DNA of 64,000 bases, taken from assembly GCA_001938995.1 (NCBI GenBank), contig MKZN01000002.1:124001-188000 (forward strand). Reading direction: 5' to 3'. Under the pieces are notes generated by a model that was not told the DNA's origin, made no database searches, and saw only the letters and a program-made list of their open reading frames with translations. Positions 49,340 through 59,112 of the stretch are shown here, in pieces (position 1 is the stretch's first letter; each line of letters opens with the position of its first letter). A program made the translations under genes and the position numbers. Source of the DNA: Bacillus pumilus. Lineage in GTDB: Bacteria; Bacillota; Bacilli; Bacillales; Bacillaceae.

Positions 49340-50383
49340 TTATTCTTTAAACTCTAATTCTTCTTGTCCTTCTTCTTCAGCTGGTTTCACTCCGTTTGTA
49401 TCCAAACCATAGTGCTCCCTGATTTGTTCTTGAATCATAAGAAGGATATCTTTGTTTTCTTTTAGGAACTGTTTCGCATTTTCTCGGCCTTGTCCAAGAC
49501 GTTCCTCTTGGTAAGAATACCAAGCACCGCTTTTTTGTACGATATCGAGTTCACTTCCAAGGTCGATGATTTCTCCCTCTTTCGAGATTCCTTCACCGTA
49601 CATAATGTCTACTTCCGCAATACGGAATGGTGGTGCGACTTTGTTTTTCACGACTTTAATTCTTGTTTTATTCCCCATAATATCATTGCCTTGTTTCAGC
49701 TGTTCAGCACGGCGCACTTCTAAACGAACAGACGAGTAGAATTTCAATGCACGTCCACCAGGCGTTATTTCAGGGTTACCAAACATGACCCCTACTTTTT
49801 CACGAATTTGGTTAATAAAGATCGCGATTGTTTTCGATTTGTTGATGGCACCTGATAATTTACGAAGTGCTTGAGACATCAAACGTGCTTGTAGACCAAC
49901 GTGTGAATCACCCATATCCCCTTCAATCTCTGCTTTTGGAACAAGAGCAGCCACTGAGTCAATGACAACAATATCAACTGCACCACTACGGACAAGAGCT
50001 TCTGCAATTTCAAGTGCTTGTTCTCCCGTATCTGGTTGAGAAAGTAACAGCTCATCAATGTTGACACCTAGATTTTGAGCATAAACAGGATCAAGTGCAT
50101 GCTCTGCATCAATAAACGCTGCTTGCCCTCCCTGTTGCTGAACCTCAGCAATCGCATGAAGTGCCACTGTCGTTTTACCAGAACTCTCTGGACCATACAC
50201 TTCAATAATACGGCCACGGGGATATCCACCTATTCCAAGCGCAGTATCAAGTGCTAAAGAACCACTAGGCACTGTTGAAATACGCGTATCTGTTCGCTCT
50301 CCTAGTTTCATAATAGAACCTTTGCCAAACTGTTTTTCTATTTGTTTAAGAGCCATATCTAAGGCTGCCTGACGATCACTCAT
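49340..50383 (-). CDS. recA: Recombinase RecA
   Basis: 347 residues. Walker [14 protein letters not shown] (about 65-77), Walker B region [15 protein letters not shown], loop L1 [15 protein letters not shown]2 [20 protein letters not shown], and an acidic C-terminal tail. It forms filaments on single-stranded DNA for strand exchange and triggers LexA self-cleavage. A LexA-type box is upstream. GGAGGAAAC precedes the ATG. Confidence 0.98.
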   Translation of the reverse strand: MSDRQAALDMALKQIEKQFGKGSIMKLGERTDTRISTVPSGSLALDTALGIGGYPRGRIIEVYGPESSGKTTVALHAIAEVQQQGGQAAFIDAEHALDPVYAQNLGVNIDELLLSQPDTGEQALEIAEALVRSGAVDIVVIDSVAALVPKAEIEGDMGDSHVGLQARLMSQALRKLSGAINKSKTIAIFINQIREKVGVMFGNPEITPGGRALKFYSSVRLEVRRAEQLKQGNDIMGNKTRIKVVKNKVAPPFRIAEVDIMYGEGISKEGEIIDLGSELDIVQKSGAWYSYQEERLGQGRENAKQFLKENKDILLMIQEQIREHYGLDTNGVKPAEEEGQEELEFKE

Positions 50384-50423
50384 TCTATTGTTTCCTCCTT
50401 TATCAATTCCACTATCTATACTA

Positions 50424-50486
50424 TACCTTGTTTTATGTCATTTGCCAAGAAAAAAACGAACACATATTCGATTTTTTCTTGGCAAA
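50424..50486 (-). promoter_or_regulatory. recA promoter with LexA (SOS) box inside a 46-bp palindrome
   Basis: The minus strand carries TTGGCA (50443-50448), 17 bases, then TATAGT. CGAACACATATTCG at 50457-50470 fits the Bacillus SOS box CGAAC-N4-GTTCG with one mismatch. It is embedded in an inverted repeat spanning 50441-50486 with arms TTTGCCAAGAAAAAA. Confidence 0.7.
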
Positions 50487-50560
50487 TTATTTAAGAAAAG
50501 AGTCGTTTCTATTAGAAAAAATACTCTTTTTATAAAGGAGTAAACCTACAAAAAACAAAA

Positions 50561-51820
50561 TTAACTCTCTTTTAATAATTTGAGTAGGTGATAGAATCCA
50601 TATTTCACAGAACGTTTCCGAATACCTGCTCGACTGCCCGTAAACATCCATTCAAATACTTCTGTCTGATCATTTGTGGATAGACCAATAAACACTTTTC
50701 CTACTGGCTTACCTTCCTGCGTATCAGGACCTGCAACTCCGGTAAAGCTCATTCCAATATCGCTTCCTGTCAACTTTCTTACGCCCTCGGCGAGCTCAAA
50801 GGCACATTCTTTACTGACAGCACCATGAGCAGACAACGTTTCCTGCCGGCAACCTATCACCGTCTGCTTCACTTGATTTGTGTAACAAACCACACTTCCG
50901 TTGAAAATTGAAGATGCACCTTCAACATCTGTCAACCATTCAGAAAACATTCCGCCAGTTAGGCTTTCAGCTGTTGCCACTGTTTTTCCACGTTTGTGCA
51001 ATGCTTTTGAAACCTCATGGACAAGTGACGTATCACCATATCCGTAAAAGTATTCGCCCACCCGCTGTAAAATGTGTGATTCTGTTTCTTTTAAGAGGCG
51101 CTCAGTTTCCTTTTCATCTTCGTGTTTTGCCGTGAGCCTTAGCGTCACTTCACCGTCTGATGCCAGCGGCGCAATCGTTGGATTGGTCTGAGCATCAATT
51201 AAATCTTCAAGGTCTGTTTCAAGCTGTGATTCACCAATTCCGAAGAAACGCAGCACAACAGATACGATTTTTTCCTTTAAGCCGAGCTTCTTTGAAATCA
51301 ACGGCTTCGCTTCGTTTTCGAACATCGGATGTAGTTCACTTGGCGGACCAGGAAGCAGAATATAAAAAGTATCTTCCTCTTGAATAAACATACCCGGCGC
51401 CATCCCAAATCGGTTAATAAGGACATCAGATCCCTCTAGGACCAGTGCCTGCTTTCGATTATTCGGTGACATATGACGCCCTGTCTTTTGAAAGTATTCT
51501 TGAATAGAATCAAACGCCTCTTCATCTAAAACAAGCTCTTTGCCGAGTGTATTTGCAATTGTTTCCTTTGTTAAATCATCTTTTGTTGGACCAAGTCCAC
51601 CTGAGAAAATGATCATATTAGATCTTTCTTGTGCCACTCGAATCGCCTGTTTTAAACGCTCTGGATTGTCACCAACAGCTGTATGGTAATAAACATTCAC
51701 ACCAATCTCAGCTAGCTGTTTGCTGATAAATTGTGCATTCGTATTCGTAATTTGCCCTAGCAAAAGTTCGGAACCGACTGCAATAATTTCTGCTTGTCTC
51801 TCTGACTTCAAAGCGTACAC
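50561..51820 (-). CDS. cinA: CinA: competence/damage-inducible protein with NMN deamidase domain
   Basis: 419 residues. The N-terminal MoCF-like domain has [13 protein letters not shown] and [13 protein letters not shown]. The C-terminal PncC domain (about 255-419) has [16 protein letters not shown] and SFTGVAGPD and deamidates nicotinamide mononucleotide in CinA/PncC proteins. In B. subtilis it is competence-induced and co-expressed with recA. The start is GTG at 51820, with a TTG three codons on as an alternative. Confidence 0.93.
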   Translation of the reverse strand: MYALKSERQAEIIAVGSELLLGQITNTNAQFISKQLAEIGVNVYYHTAVGDNPERLKQAIRVAQERSNMIIFSGGLGPTKDDLTKETIANTLGKELVLDEEAFDSIQEYFQKTGRHMSPNNRKQALVLEGSDVLINRFGMAPGMFIQEEDTFYILLPGPPSELHPMFENEAKPLISKKLGLKEKIVSVVLRFFGIGESQLETDLEDLIDAQTNPTIAPLASDGEVTLRLTAKHEDEKETERLLKETESHILQRVGEYFYGYGDTSLVHEVSKALHKRGKTVATAESLTGGMFSEWLTDVEGASSIFNGSVVCYTNQVKQTVIGCRQETLSAHGAVSKECAFELAEGVRKLTGSDIGMSFTGVAGPDTQEGKPVGKVFIGLSTNDQTEVFEWMFTGSRAGIRKRSVKYGFYHLLKLLKES

Positions 51821-51827
51821 GTCCTTC

Positions 51828-52409
51828 TTAGTTAGAATTCTTTAAAGCTTCCCAGTTTTTCGCAAAGTAATCCCAGCCTGAGACAACTGTGAAGAACACC
51901 GCTACCCACATGGCAAGGTCACCGAACGGAAATGATACAAGTTCAAATGGTAAATTATGCAAAAGAAGAGCAGATATCGCAATGATCTGCGCCCAAGTTT
52001 TCACTTTCCCTAGCATGTTCGCTGCTATCACTTCACCGCCGCCTGCTAGTACAAGACGAAGACCTGTCACTGCAAATTCACGGCTAATGATCACGATTGC
52101 CATCCATGCCGGCGTGAGATCATACTGAACAAGTATAATTAAAGCAGCTGACACAAGCAATTTATCTGCAAGTGGGTCTAAAAATTTACCGAAATTCGTC
52201 ACTAAATTGAATTTGCGTGCGAAGTAACCATCAACCCAATCCGTTGTGGAAGCCACAATAAACAAAATCGCTCCAACAAGGTGAGTCACTTCAATACTGA
52301 CGTCACCAAATCGTGCAACACCCCAGTCTAAAGGCGCTAGCATAATCATCATAAATACAGGGATCATTGCGATCCTAGAAAGTGTAATTTTATTCGGTAA
52401 GTTAAACAT
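51828..52409 (-). CDS. pgsA: Phosphatidylglycerophosphate synthase
   Basis: 193 residues from [12 protein letters not shown], with GGAGGATTGG upstream. The frame opens at a TTG inside that site. A membrane CDP-alcohol phosphotransferase: the motif [27 protein letters not shown] contains the DG-AR-G-D-D catalytic signature. About five TM helices. It makes phosphatidylglycerol phosphate and is essential in B. subtilis. Confidence 0.95.
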   Translation of the reverse strand: MFNLPNKITLSRIAMIPVFMMIMLAPLDWGVARFGDVSIEVTHLVGAILFIVASTTDWVDGYFARKFNLVTNFGKFLDPLADKLLVSAALIILVQYDLTPAWMAIVIISREFAVTGLRLVLAGGGEVIAANMLGKVKTWAQIIAISALLLHNLPFELVSFPFGDLAMWVAVFFTVVSGWDYFAKNWEALKNSN

Positions 52410-52461
52410 GAAATCCAATCCTCCAATAATGCATTATTATCTATAACAGTAGGAACAAAAG

Positions 52462-52495
52462 AAAAGTCATCTACGTTCTTAAGATGACTTTTCCT
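52462..52495 (-). terminator. rodZ terminator overlapping its stop codon
   Basis: On the minus strand GAAAAGTCATCT / AGATGACTTTTC is followed by TTTTGTT. The stop codon lies in the loop. Confidence 0.65.
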
Positions 52496-53375
52496 TTCCT
52501 TTATTCACAATCACAATGTTTTGTGTCATGGTGTTCTTCGGATCTAACTCATACTTGAGTGTCTCGTCATTGACTTTGATATCAATGCCCGTCGCATTTC
52601 CAAGGCGGATATCTACTTGAGTGAGATCAGATAGATCTGTTTTAAAGGACTCGTCATCTTTCAGTTCGTCCATCTTTAGCACTTTTCCAGACTCGTCTCT
52701 TACACGCAACCATGAAGCTTGTGTGGCAGAAATCGTTAACTCCATTTCATCTGCACCTGATACCTCATAAGTTGTTGTTGATCCTTCAGTATTTGTCGCC
52801 TTAATTGAAACTCCTTCATCATCTTTGGTTGACTCGTCTTTTTTAGACGTTTCTTCTTTCGTATCAGATGAAGCTTTTTCTTTTTTCTTTTGATCCTTTG
52901 CTAACGATGAATCCTTAGACACTTCGTATTTTGATTCTGATTGCTGCGGGACCGCTTGATTCTTCTGACCGTCGTCTTGATTGACCGCTTGAACGATCAC
53001 ATAAATAATCGCGATGACGATGAGAATACCGCCAATGATCAAGATGGTCGGCAATAACTCTAACATCTTTGAAGCAGGCTTTGGTAGCTCTCTTTGTGGT
53101 TTAATATTTGATAATTTATCAGACACTTCATCGTTATACGTGCTTGGTACATCTTTACGAAATTCTTCGAACAATTGTTCAGGGTTCAGTCCAACGGCTT
53201 CGGCATATTGTTTAATAAACGCTCTGACGTAAAATTTACCTGGAATAATATCATAGTTTCCTTGTTCGATTGCTAGTAAATAGCGCTTTTGGATTTTGGT
53301 TGCCGCCAGCAGATCCTCCAGCGACATCCCTTTTTCCTCTCTGGCCTCAATGAGCCGTTTTCCCAATTCAGTCAA
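52479..53375 (-). CDS. rodZ: RodZ-family cell-shape protein YmfM
   Basis: 298 residues from a TTG (TELGKRLIEAREEKG) six bases after TAGGTG. Residues 5-70 are a HTH_25 cytoplasmic domain (MSLEDLLAATKIQKRYLLAIE). TM is about 106-128 (LLPTILIIGGILIVIAIIYV). An extracellular charged linker (many Lys, Ser and Asp) follows, then a DUF4115 beta domain (about 190-295). It links MreB to the wall machinery. Confidence 0.9.
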   Translation of the reverse strand: MTELGKRLIEAREEKGMSLEDLLAATKIQKRYLLAIEQGNYDIIPGKFYVRAFIKQYAEAVGLNPEQLFEEFRKDVPSTYNDEVSDKLSNIKPQRELPKPASKMLELLPTILIIGGILIVIAIIYVIVQAVNQDDGQKNQAVPQQSESKYEVSKDSSLAKDQKKKEKASSDTKEETSKKDESTKDDEGVSIKATNTEGSTTTYEVSGADEMELTISATQASWLRVRDESGKVLKMDELKDDESFKTDLSDLTQVDIRLGNATGIDIKVNDETLKYELDPKNTMTQNIVIVNKGKEKSS

Positions 53376-53398
53376 AACAAACACCTACCAATACCATA

Positions 53399-54190
53399 TT
53401 AAAAATCGAAGCCCGAAAAACCGGAATGGTCAAACACTTGTGGTTCTTCAGCATGCTCATATGTAATTTCTTCATCTGCACTATTACGCAATTCAATAAT
53501 ATAGTCGAAATCATCCATCGTATATTCTGAGTTTTGAATAAAGATATCTGGATGTTCCACTACTTTCGTTGCAGGCAGTCTCATAATTTCTCTTAAAAGC
53601 TGTAAATGCTTCTCAGAACCTCTTCTTGTCGATACAATCCCATCAATAATAAAGACGTTATCTGGGCTATATTCATCTGCAATCAGCTGACTGCGAATGG
53701 TCTGTTTTAAAAGAGTAGACGACACAAACAGCCATCTTTTGCTCGCACATACACTTGAAGCAACAATTGATTCTGTCTTTCCAACGCGCGGCATTCCGCG
53801 AATCCCAATTAATTTATGACCTTCTTTTTTAAAGAGTTCAGCCATAAAGTCAACAAGGAGGCCAAGCTCGTCCCTTTCAAAACGGAACGTCTTTTTGTCA
53901 TCTGCATCTCTTTGTATGTATCTTCCATGACGAACGGCTAAGCGGTCACGAAGTTTCGGTTGTCTTAGTTTCGTTACTTGTATCGTTTCCATTGTATTTA
54001 AAATTGATTCAAGGCGCTTAATTTGGTCTGTATGGTCACAGCGCAAAAGCATTCCACGTCTTGATACATCAACACCATTAATTGTCACAATATTAATTGA
54101 AAGCATCCCCATTAAAGAAGATATGTCTCCTAAAAGACCGGGACGGTTTACCTGTATCTCATATTCAAAATACCATTCGAGCTTTGCCAA
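53399..54190 (-). CDS. ymfK: Conserved protein YmfK (DUF3388)
   Basis: 263 residues. An ACT-like N-terminus (EIQVNRPGLLGDISSLMGML, about 11-30) is followed by a DUF3388 region with a P-loop-like GIRGMPRVGKTES (about 130-142). Strongly conserved next to rodZ and pgsA in Bacillus. The function is unknown. Ligand sensing by the ACT part is a guess. Confidence 0.88.
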   Translation of the reverse strand: MAKLEWYFEYEIQVNRPGLLGDISSLMGMLSINIVTINGVDVSRRGMLLRCDHTDQIKRLESILNTMETIQVTKLRQPKLRDRLAVRHGRYIQRDADDKKTFRFERDELGLLVDFMAELFKKEGHKLIGIRGMPRVGKTESIVASSVCASKRWLFVSSTLLKQTIRSQLIADEYSPDNVFIIDGIVSTRRGSEKHLQLLREIMRLPATKVVEHPDIFIQNSEYTMDDFDYIIELRNSADEEITYEHAEEPQVFDHSGFSGFDF

Positions 54191-54285
54191 ATGATATTAC
54201 CCCCTTCATTGTGGCAAATTTTCACCTTCCTTTATCATAAAGCATTTTCACCTTTTTAGAAAGCACAATGTTGCTAAACAGTTAA

Positions 54286-54320
54286 AATAAAAAGAGAGGC
54301 ACAATCGACCCCTCTTTTTG
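54286..54320 (-). terminator. ymfJ terminator
   Basis: AAAAAGAGGGG / CCTCTCTTTTT stem and a T run on the minus strand, at the ymfJ stop. Confidence 0.75.
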
Positions 54321-54321
54321 T

Positions 54322-54579
54322 TTAATGCGAGCTATTATTTTCAACAAGCTTAACCATCATATTTGCAATGGCACGTTGCTCATCTTCTGATGCAACACTC
54401 CATAGGTCAGCTAGTACTCTTTCCTGCTCGTTTTTTGCCTCGACTTCATTTGCTAGATATCCGCCAATTTCATACGCAAGGTTATTGATTGTATCATCTG
54501 ATAAACCTTTATCTTGTGCATGATTTAAACGGTCACCTAAAAAGTTTTTCCAATGGTCCCAGCTCTCAAGTACAGACAT
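54322..54579 (-). CDS. ymfJ: YmfJ (DUF3243)
   Basis: 85 residues, helical and acidic (VLESWDHWKNFLGDRL, NNLAYEIGGYLANEVEAK). DUF3243 proteins are found only in Bacilli. Function unknown. It keeps its B. subtilis place after ymfI. Confidence 0.88.
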   Translation of the reverse strand: MSVLESWDHWKNFLGDRLNHAQDKGLSDDTINNLAYEIGGYLANEVEAKNEQERVLADLWSVASEDEQRAIANMMVKLVENNSSH

Positions 54580-54652
54580 GTCGATTCCTCCATTCGAAAA
54601 GATGAATTACAGCCATAGCTTTTGTTATGGAGAGATGAATTATACACGTTTT

Positions 54653-55381
54653 TTAACAGTACCAGCCGCCATTGACAGATAAAATTTGCCCCGTGATATA
54701 ACTTGACTGTTTTGAGGCGAGAAACCAAATAGCGTCTGCAATCTCATCAGGTGATGCAAGCCTGCCAAGCGGGATCTCTTCTTCAAGCATCGTTATATCT
54801 TCTGATGAATAGCTTTGAAGCATATCAGTCTGAACAGCTCCTGGAGAGACGGCGTTCGCTCTAATTCCACTTGGTGCAAGCTCTTTTGCCAAACCTTTTA
54901 TCAAAGCATTTTGCGCACCTTTCACCATGCTGTACAGGACTTCACACGATGCGCCGGTTTCACCCCATACAGAGCTCACTGCAATAATTGAGCCTTCTTT
55001 TTTTCGGATCATTGCTGGCAAAATCGATTGAGTGAGTTCGTATGGACTTGTTACGTGCAGCTGCACCATGCCTGCAAGGACTTCTTTTTTTGTGTCCGTC
55101 ACGAGTCCAACATGACTTTTGCCGCTATTTAATACAAGAATATCGGGAAAAAGAGGCAGACGACTGATCAGTTCATTAGCACCGTTCGTTTGCGCTAAGT
55201 CTGCTTGAACGATGTGCGTTTCAATCTGATAGGTTTCTTCCAAATAAGCGGAAAGATGCATGACTGCCTGTTTATTTTGATGAAAATGCAACATCAGGTG
55301 ACAACCTTCTTGGGCAAGCCTTTTGGCTGTCGCCTGCCCAATTCCACCACTGGCACCAGTAATAAGCGCCCAACTGCTCAT
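54653..55381 (-). CDS. ymfI: SDR oxidoreductase YmfI, EF-P 5-aminopentanone reductase
   Basis: 242 residues. Rossmann motif TGASGGIGQATA (8-19), catalytic Ser in VSSVWGETG and Y-x3-K in YSMVKGA, as in FabG-like SDRs. In B. subtilis YmfI reduces the 5-aminopentanone on Lys32 of elongation factor P to the final 5-aminopentanol form. Here it lies only 28 bases behind an MMPL gene, so it is probably read from the marR promoter. Confidence 0.9.
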   Translation of the reverse strand: MSSWALITGASGGIGQATAKRLAQEGCHLMLHFHQNKQAVMHLSAYLEETYQIETHIVQADLAQTNGANELISRLPLFPDILVLNSGKSHVGLVTDTKKEVLAGMVQLHVTSPYELTQSILPAMIRKKEGSIIAVSSVWGETGASCEVLYSMVKGAQNALIKGLAKELAPSGIRANAVSPGAVQTDMLQSYSSEDITMLEEEIPLGRLASPDEIADAIWFLASKQSSYITGQILSVNGGWYC

Positions 55382-55409
55382 AAATCGTTCCTACTTTCTT
55401 TATGAAATG

Positions 55410-58400
55410 CTATTCTTTTCGTTTAAATGGAAACCAGTTCGCCGAACCGAACAATTTAACCATGACAGGTACAAATAATGGTAGCACAATGAGTGCATAC
55501 AATAAAAGTCCTGTTAAGACGAGGGTTGCAATCTGCAAGAGAGATAACACGCCAGAAGGAAGCATCGCCGCAAATGTTCCTGCCAAAATGACGGCAGCAG
55601 ACATAATTACAGAGCCCATATTCTTCATTGATTCCGTCATCGCGTGTTGGATATCTTTTGTCCTATATTCATTAAATCGCTCCATTAAGAAGATAGAATA
55701 ATCGACTCCAAGAGCCATTAGAATCACAAATCCAAAGAATGGAACCGCCCAATTGATGCCTGGATATCCGAAGAATTGAGTGAAAATAAACTCAGTCACA
55801 CCAATGGCAGTAAAATACGTCAATATAAGAGACCCAACCAAGTACAGCGGCATCACAATTGAACGGAACAAGATCACCAAGATGAGAAAAATCCCGATCA
55901 TCATGTAAAGGACCGTCTTGTTAAAGTCTTGGTCTGACATCTGTTTTAAATCAGCATTCATACTTGATACACCCGCTACACCAAATGAAGCGTCTTTTAA
56001 GTTTGTTTCAGGAAGTACACGCTCTAGTGATGTTTCTACTTCTTTAATTGTCGACATCGCTTCATTGCCATACGGATTTTTTTCTAAAATGACATCAATT
56101 TTGGTTATCTTGCGATCATCAGACATGTATGAATCAAACACTTGCTTGAATGCTTTGTTTTTCAGGACATCTTTCGGAATAAACCAGCCAGCCATGTCTT
56201 GATCTGGTGCGTTTTTCAATTCATCTAAATAATCACCTGCACCCATTAAGCCACTTGAGATCTTCTCTAGTCCATCCACACTGGCATTCAGACCATCTGT
56301 GAGTTTGATGAGGTCATCACCAAATTCTTCTACCTTTTCTTTCATTTGCTTTTGATCATCAATAATTCTACCAGCGCCATTTTCAAGTTTTGGCATGCTA
56401 TCAGCTAACTGCTCTTGCCCTTTTGCTGTTTGATCCAGTCCGTTTTCAATTTCTTCTAAACCAAGAATAAGCCGATCAATTTTATTCGTGATGACTTTTT
56501 GTTGTGCTGACGCTTTTGCAATAAATGCGTCAGCCGCTTCAAGCTGTTTTTTCGCTTCTTTCGCTTGTTTTGCATAGCTGTCTGCCTGTTTGGCTCCATC
56601 TTGTAAAGTAGCAGAAAGCTCTTGATAAGAAGCTTTGATCGCTTGATAGGATTCATTATCCTTTACTTGTGGAATTTGCTTCTCAAGTGTATTGAATTGT
56701 TTATTCGCTTGACTGAGCAGCGCTTTTACGTCAGCTGCTGCAGAAGATGACGTATCCACTTGTGATAAGGCTGCCTTTAATTCTTTGGAGATGCTCTTAT
56801 AAAGACCCACTTGCTCATTGACCTGTGCGATTTGATCAGTTAGTTCTTTTTTAGCACCCTTGATCTCTTCTTTGATTGTGGATACACCTTGTTTATTTTG
56901 ATTGATGCCGTCTTTTAGTTTATTTAATGTTTCTTCGACTTTTTGAATCCCTGTTTGGACGGATTCGGTTCCAGAAATTAATTGATTGATGCCTTTTCCA
57001 GATGATTTGATTTGTGGTGTTTGATCTTCAATTGATTGACTTGCTTTTTCAAGTCCATCTTTGATTTTCTTCAATCCTTCACTACTCTGATCAAGTCCAC
57101 TATTCAGCTCTTTCGCTTGAGACTTTACATAGAGATCATCTAAGCTTTTACCAACAGGACGTGTTGCACTTCTCACTTCACTTACACCTTCTGTTTGTTC
57201 AATGGCACGGCTTAATTTTTCAACGGCAATCAGACCTTCGTTATTATCAAGAAAATCAGATGATTTCACCACGACTGTTGCTGGAAGTGCCTCACCAGGT
57301 CCAAACTTATCTGAAATGGTATTAAATGCACTAACAGAAGCATATTTACTGCCGATTTCATCCAAGTTGTTATATGAAAGTGTTCCTTTATACATGAGAA
57401 TTGGTGGAAGCGTAATAATTCCCACGATGATTAGGCTGAATAGTGGTTTCTTAAAGGAGAAACGACCAGCTGTTTCCCATACTTTCGATTGCGGATGGGA
57501 GATGTCACCTTTAATCGGCCAAAATAAAACCTTTCCTAAAACAACCATGAAAAATGGAACGATGGTAAGCAGTGCCAAGATTAGCACAGCCACCCCAACG
57601 GCCACTGCTACAGCTGATTGATATAGTTGGAATTGCGCCAAACCAATACATGTAAAGCCAATAAGTACCGCAATCCCGCTGAATAACACGGTTTTACCTG
57701 CTGTTTTATACGTAATCAAAATGGCTTCAATCTTATCTTGCCCACGAGACAGCTCTTCTTTAAATCGGCTTAGGAGTAAGATACAGTAGTCTGTTCCAAT
57801 CCCAAACATAATCGCGACCATGAAGATTTGGGTAAAGGTAGAAAGCGGGAAGTCTACATATTTGACTAGGTACGCCACAATGGATTGACTGACCAAATAA
57901 GAAATGGCGACAGCGACTAAAGGAACGAGCGGAGCTACCGCTGATCTAAAGACGAGCACAAGGACGATTAAGATAAATCCAATCGTAATGAACTCTGTTT
58001 TCTTCAGTCCTTCTTGAGAGCTTGTCAGCACATCATGATCGATGATCGGCTGACCTGTCATTTCATATGTCAAATTTAGATTCTTCAGCTTTTCATTGAC
58101 TCGTTCTTTAAAATCAGACGCTTTGATTTTGCTTGTATCATATGTAACCGGTACAAGTAGTGTCGATTGATCTTTTGAAAGCATCTGTTTTTTAATATCT
58201 TTGTTTGCTTCAAAATAAGAAGTGATGTCTTCTACATGGAGCTCTTGATCTTTTTCTATTATCTCCATTGCTTTCTTTAAAGACGCTTCTTTTTCTTCCA
58301 CAAGGTTCTTCTCTTGGAAGACGAGTACAACTGATTTTTCCGTATCCCCATTTTCGGACATTTCCTTTAGTAATTGATTGGCGTATGAGGACGAATAACC

Positions 58401-58529
58401 ATCGGGTACGGAAATTTGACCTTTTTCTTTTGTTAATTGCGCCATATTAGGAGCGGTGATCAATAGCACTGCCGCTAATACAACCCAAAGAATCGTTATG
58501 AGCCATCTACCTTTTATTATTGCTCTCAT
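55410..58529 (-). CDS. MMPL-family RND exporter with coiled-coil insert
   Basis: 1039 residues from MRAIIKGRWLITILWV, the first start with GAGGAGG upstream; the frame is open further but overlaps marR. TM1 (about 10-28), TM2-6 (about 170-355) with GTDYCILL, a long extracytoplasmic insert rich in Lys/Gln/Ser heptads (about 490-780, coiled coil), and TM8-12 (about 860-1020) with LGVDYSIFLMERF. A lipid or drug exporter by family. It overlaps marR by 23 bases. A paralogue lies at 61826. Confidence 0.85.
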   Translation of the reverse strand: MRAIIKGRWLITILWVVLAAVLLITAPNMAQLTKEKGQISVPDGYSSSYANQLLKEMSENGDTEKSVVLVFQEKNLVEEKEASLKKAMEIIEKDQELHVEDITSYFEANKDIKKQMLSKDQSTLLVPVTYDTSKIKASDFKERVNEKLKNLNLTYEMTGQPIIDHDVLTSSQEGLKKTEFITIGFILIVLVLVFRSAVAPLVPLVAVAISYLVSQSIVAYLVKYVDFPLSTFTQIFMVAIMFGIGTDYCILLLSRFKEELSRGQDKIEAILITYKTAGKTVLFSGIAVLIGFTCIGLAQFQLYQSAVAVAVGVAVLILALLTIVPFFMVVLGKVLFWPIKGDISHPQSKVWETAGRFSFKKPLFSLIIVGIITLPPILMYKGTLSYNNLDEIGSKYASVSAFNTISDKFGPGEALPATVVVKSSDFLDNNEGLIAVEKLSRAIEQTEGVSEVRSATRPVGKSLDDLYVKSQAKELNSGLDQSSEGLKKIKDGLEKASQSIEDQTPQIKSSGKGINQLISGTESVQTGIQKVEETLNKLKDGINQNKQGVSTIKEEIKGAKKELTDQIAQVNEQVGLYKSISKELKAALSQVDTSSSAAADVKALLSQANKQFNTLEKQIPQVKDNESYQAIKASYQELSATLQDGAKQADSYAKQAKEAKKQLEAADAFIAKASAQQKVITNKIDRLILGLEEIENGLDQTAKGQEQLADSMPKLENGAGRIIDDQKQMKEKVEEFGDDLIKLTDGLNASVDGLEKISSGLMGAGDYLDELKNAPDQDMAGWFIPKDVLKNKAFKQVFDSYMSDDRKITKIDVILEKNPYGNEAMSTIKEVETSLERVLPETNLKDASFGVAGVSSMNADLKQMSDQDFNKTVLYMMIGIFLILVILFRSIVMPLYLVGSLILTYFTAIGVTEFIFTQFFGYPGINWAVPFFGFVILMALGVDYSIFLMERFNEYRTKDIQHAMTESMKNMGSVIMSAAVILAGTFAAMLPSGVLSLLQIATLVLTGLLLYALIVLPLFVPVMVKLFGSANWFPFKRKE

Positions 58530-58983
58530 TGGTGCTTTGTGCCTCCTCTTCGATGATAATTTGATACAGCTTTTCATATGTTTGAATAAATGATTCCATT
58601 TCCTTCTCTTCAAATTTTTCAAAATACGATCTCACAAAATCCTGAAGCTGTTTTTCCATTCGGCTCACAACGTCTTTCCCCTCTGGGGTCACATACAGGT
58701 GAACATTTCTTCGATCCGCTTGATCATGTTCACGAATAATATAGTTTTTATTAAACAGACGATTGGTCATAGAGGTTACGGCACTTTTATTGACATTGCA
58801 TTCAGTCGCAAGGTCTGTTGATGTACAACCTGGATGTAAATTGATATATCGTAACGAGTAATACTGATCAAGTGTGAGTTCTTTATTTAATTTTTCAGCA
58901 ATCAAGCTCGATACCTTTTTCTCCATCATGATGTAGACATCGGCATACCGCTGAATAAGCTGGGCAATTTTATGTTGATCCAT
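58507..58983 (-). CDS. MarR-family transcriptional regulator
   Basis: 158 residues with a winged helix (STDLATECNVNKSAVTSMTNRLFNKNYIIREHDQ, wing DRRNVHLYVTPEG), typical of MarR repressors. It is divergent from nothing and is first in a marR-MMPL(-ymfI) operon, so it likely represses its own exporter and is released by a small molecule. AAAAAGGAGC precedes the ATG. Palindromic sequence lies in its promoter. Confidence 0.9.
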   Translation of the reverse strand: MDQHKIAQLIQRYADVYIMMEKKVSSLIAEKLNKELTLDQYYSLRYINLHPGCTSTDLATECNVNKSAVTSMTNRLFNKNYIIREHDQADRRNVHLYVTPEGKDVVSRMEKQLQDFVRSYFEKFEEKEMESFIQTYEKLYQIIIEEEAQSTNESNNKR

Positions 58984-58998
58984 AGGCTGCTCCTTTTT

Positions 58999-59053
58999 AG
59001 TTTAAGTGTTTAACTATTAAAGAGTTTAACTAATCACCAAAACAATTGTCAAT
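58999..59053 (-). promoter_or_regulatory. marR promoter and probable MarR operator
   Basis: The minus strand has TTGACA (59048-59053) and a -10 around TTAAAC at 17 bases. Repeats of GTTTAAC / GTTAAAC at 58999-59015 and 59009-59032 overlap and follow the -10, the expected place for an autorepressor site. Confidence 0.55.
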
Positions 59054-59068
59054 CCATATTCTCAAAAT

Positions 59069-59105
59069 AAAAAAGACAAACTCTTTTGCAAAGAGTTTGT
59101 CTTTT
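59069..59105 (-). terminator. Terminator after ymfH
   Basis: AAAAAGACAAACTCTTT / AAAGAGTTTGTCTTTTT stem, 8 bases below the ymfH stop. It isolates ymfFH from marR. Confidence 0.85.
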
Positions 59106-59112
59106 TGGTCAT

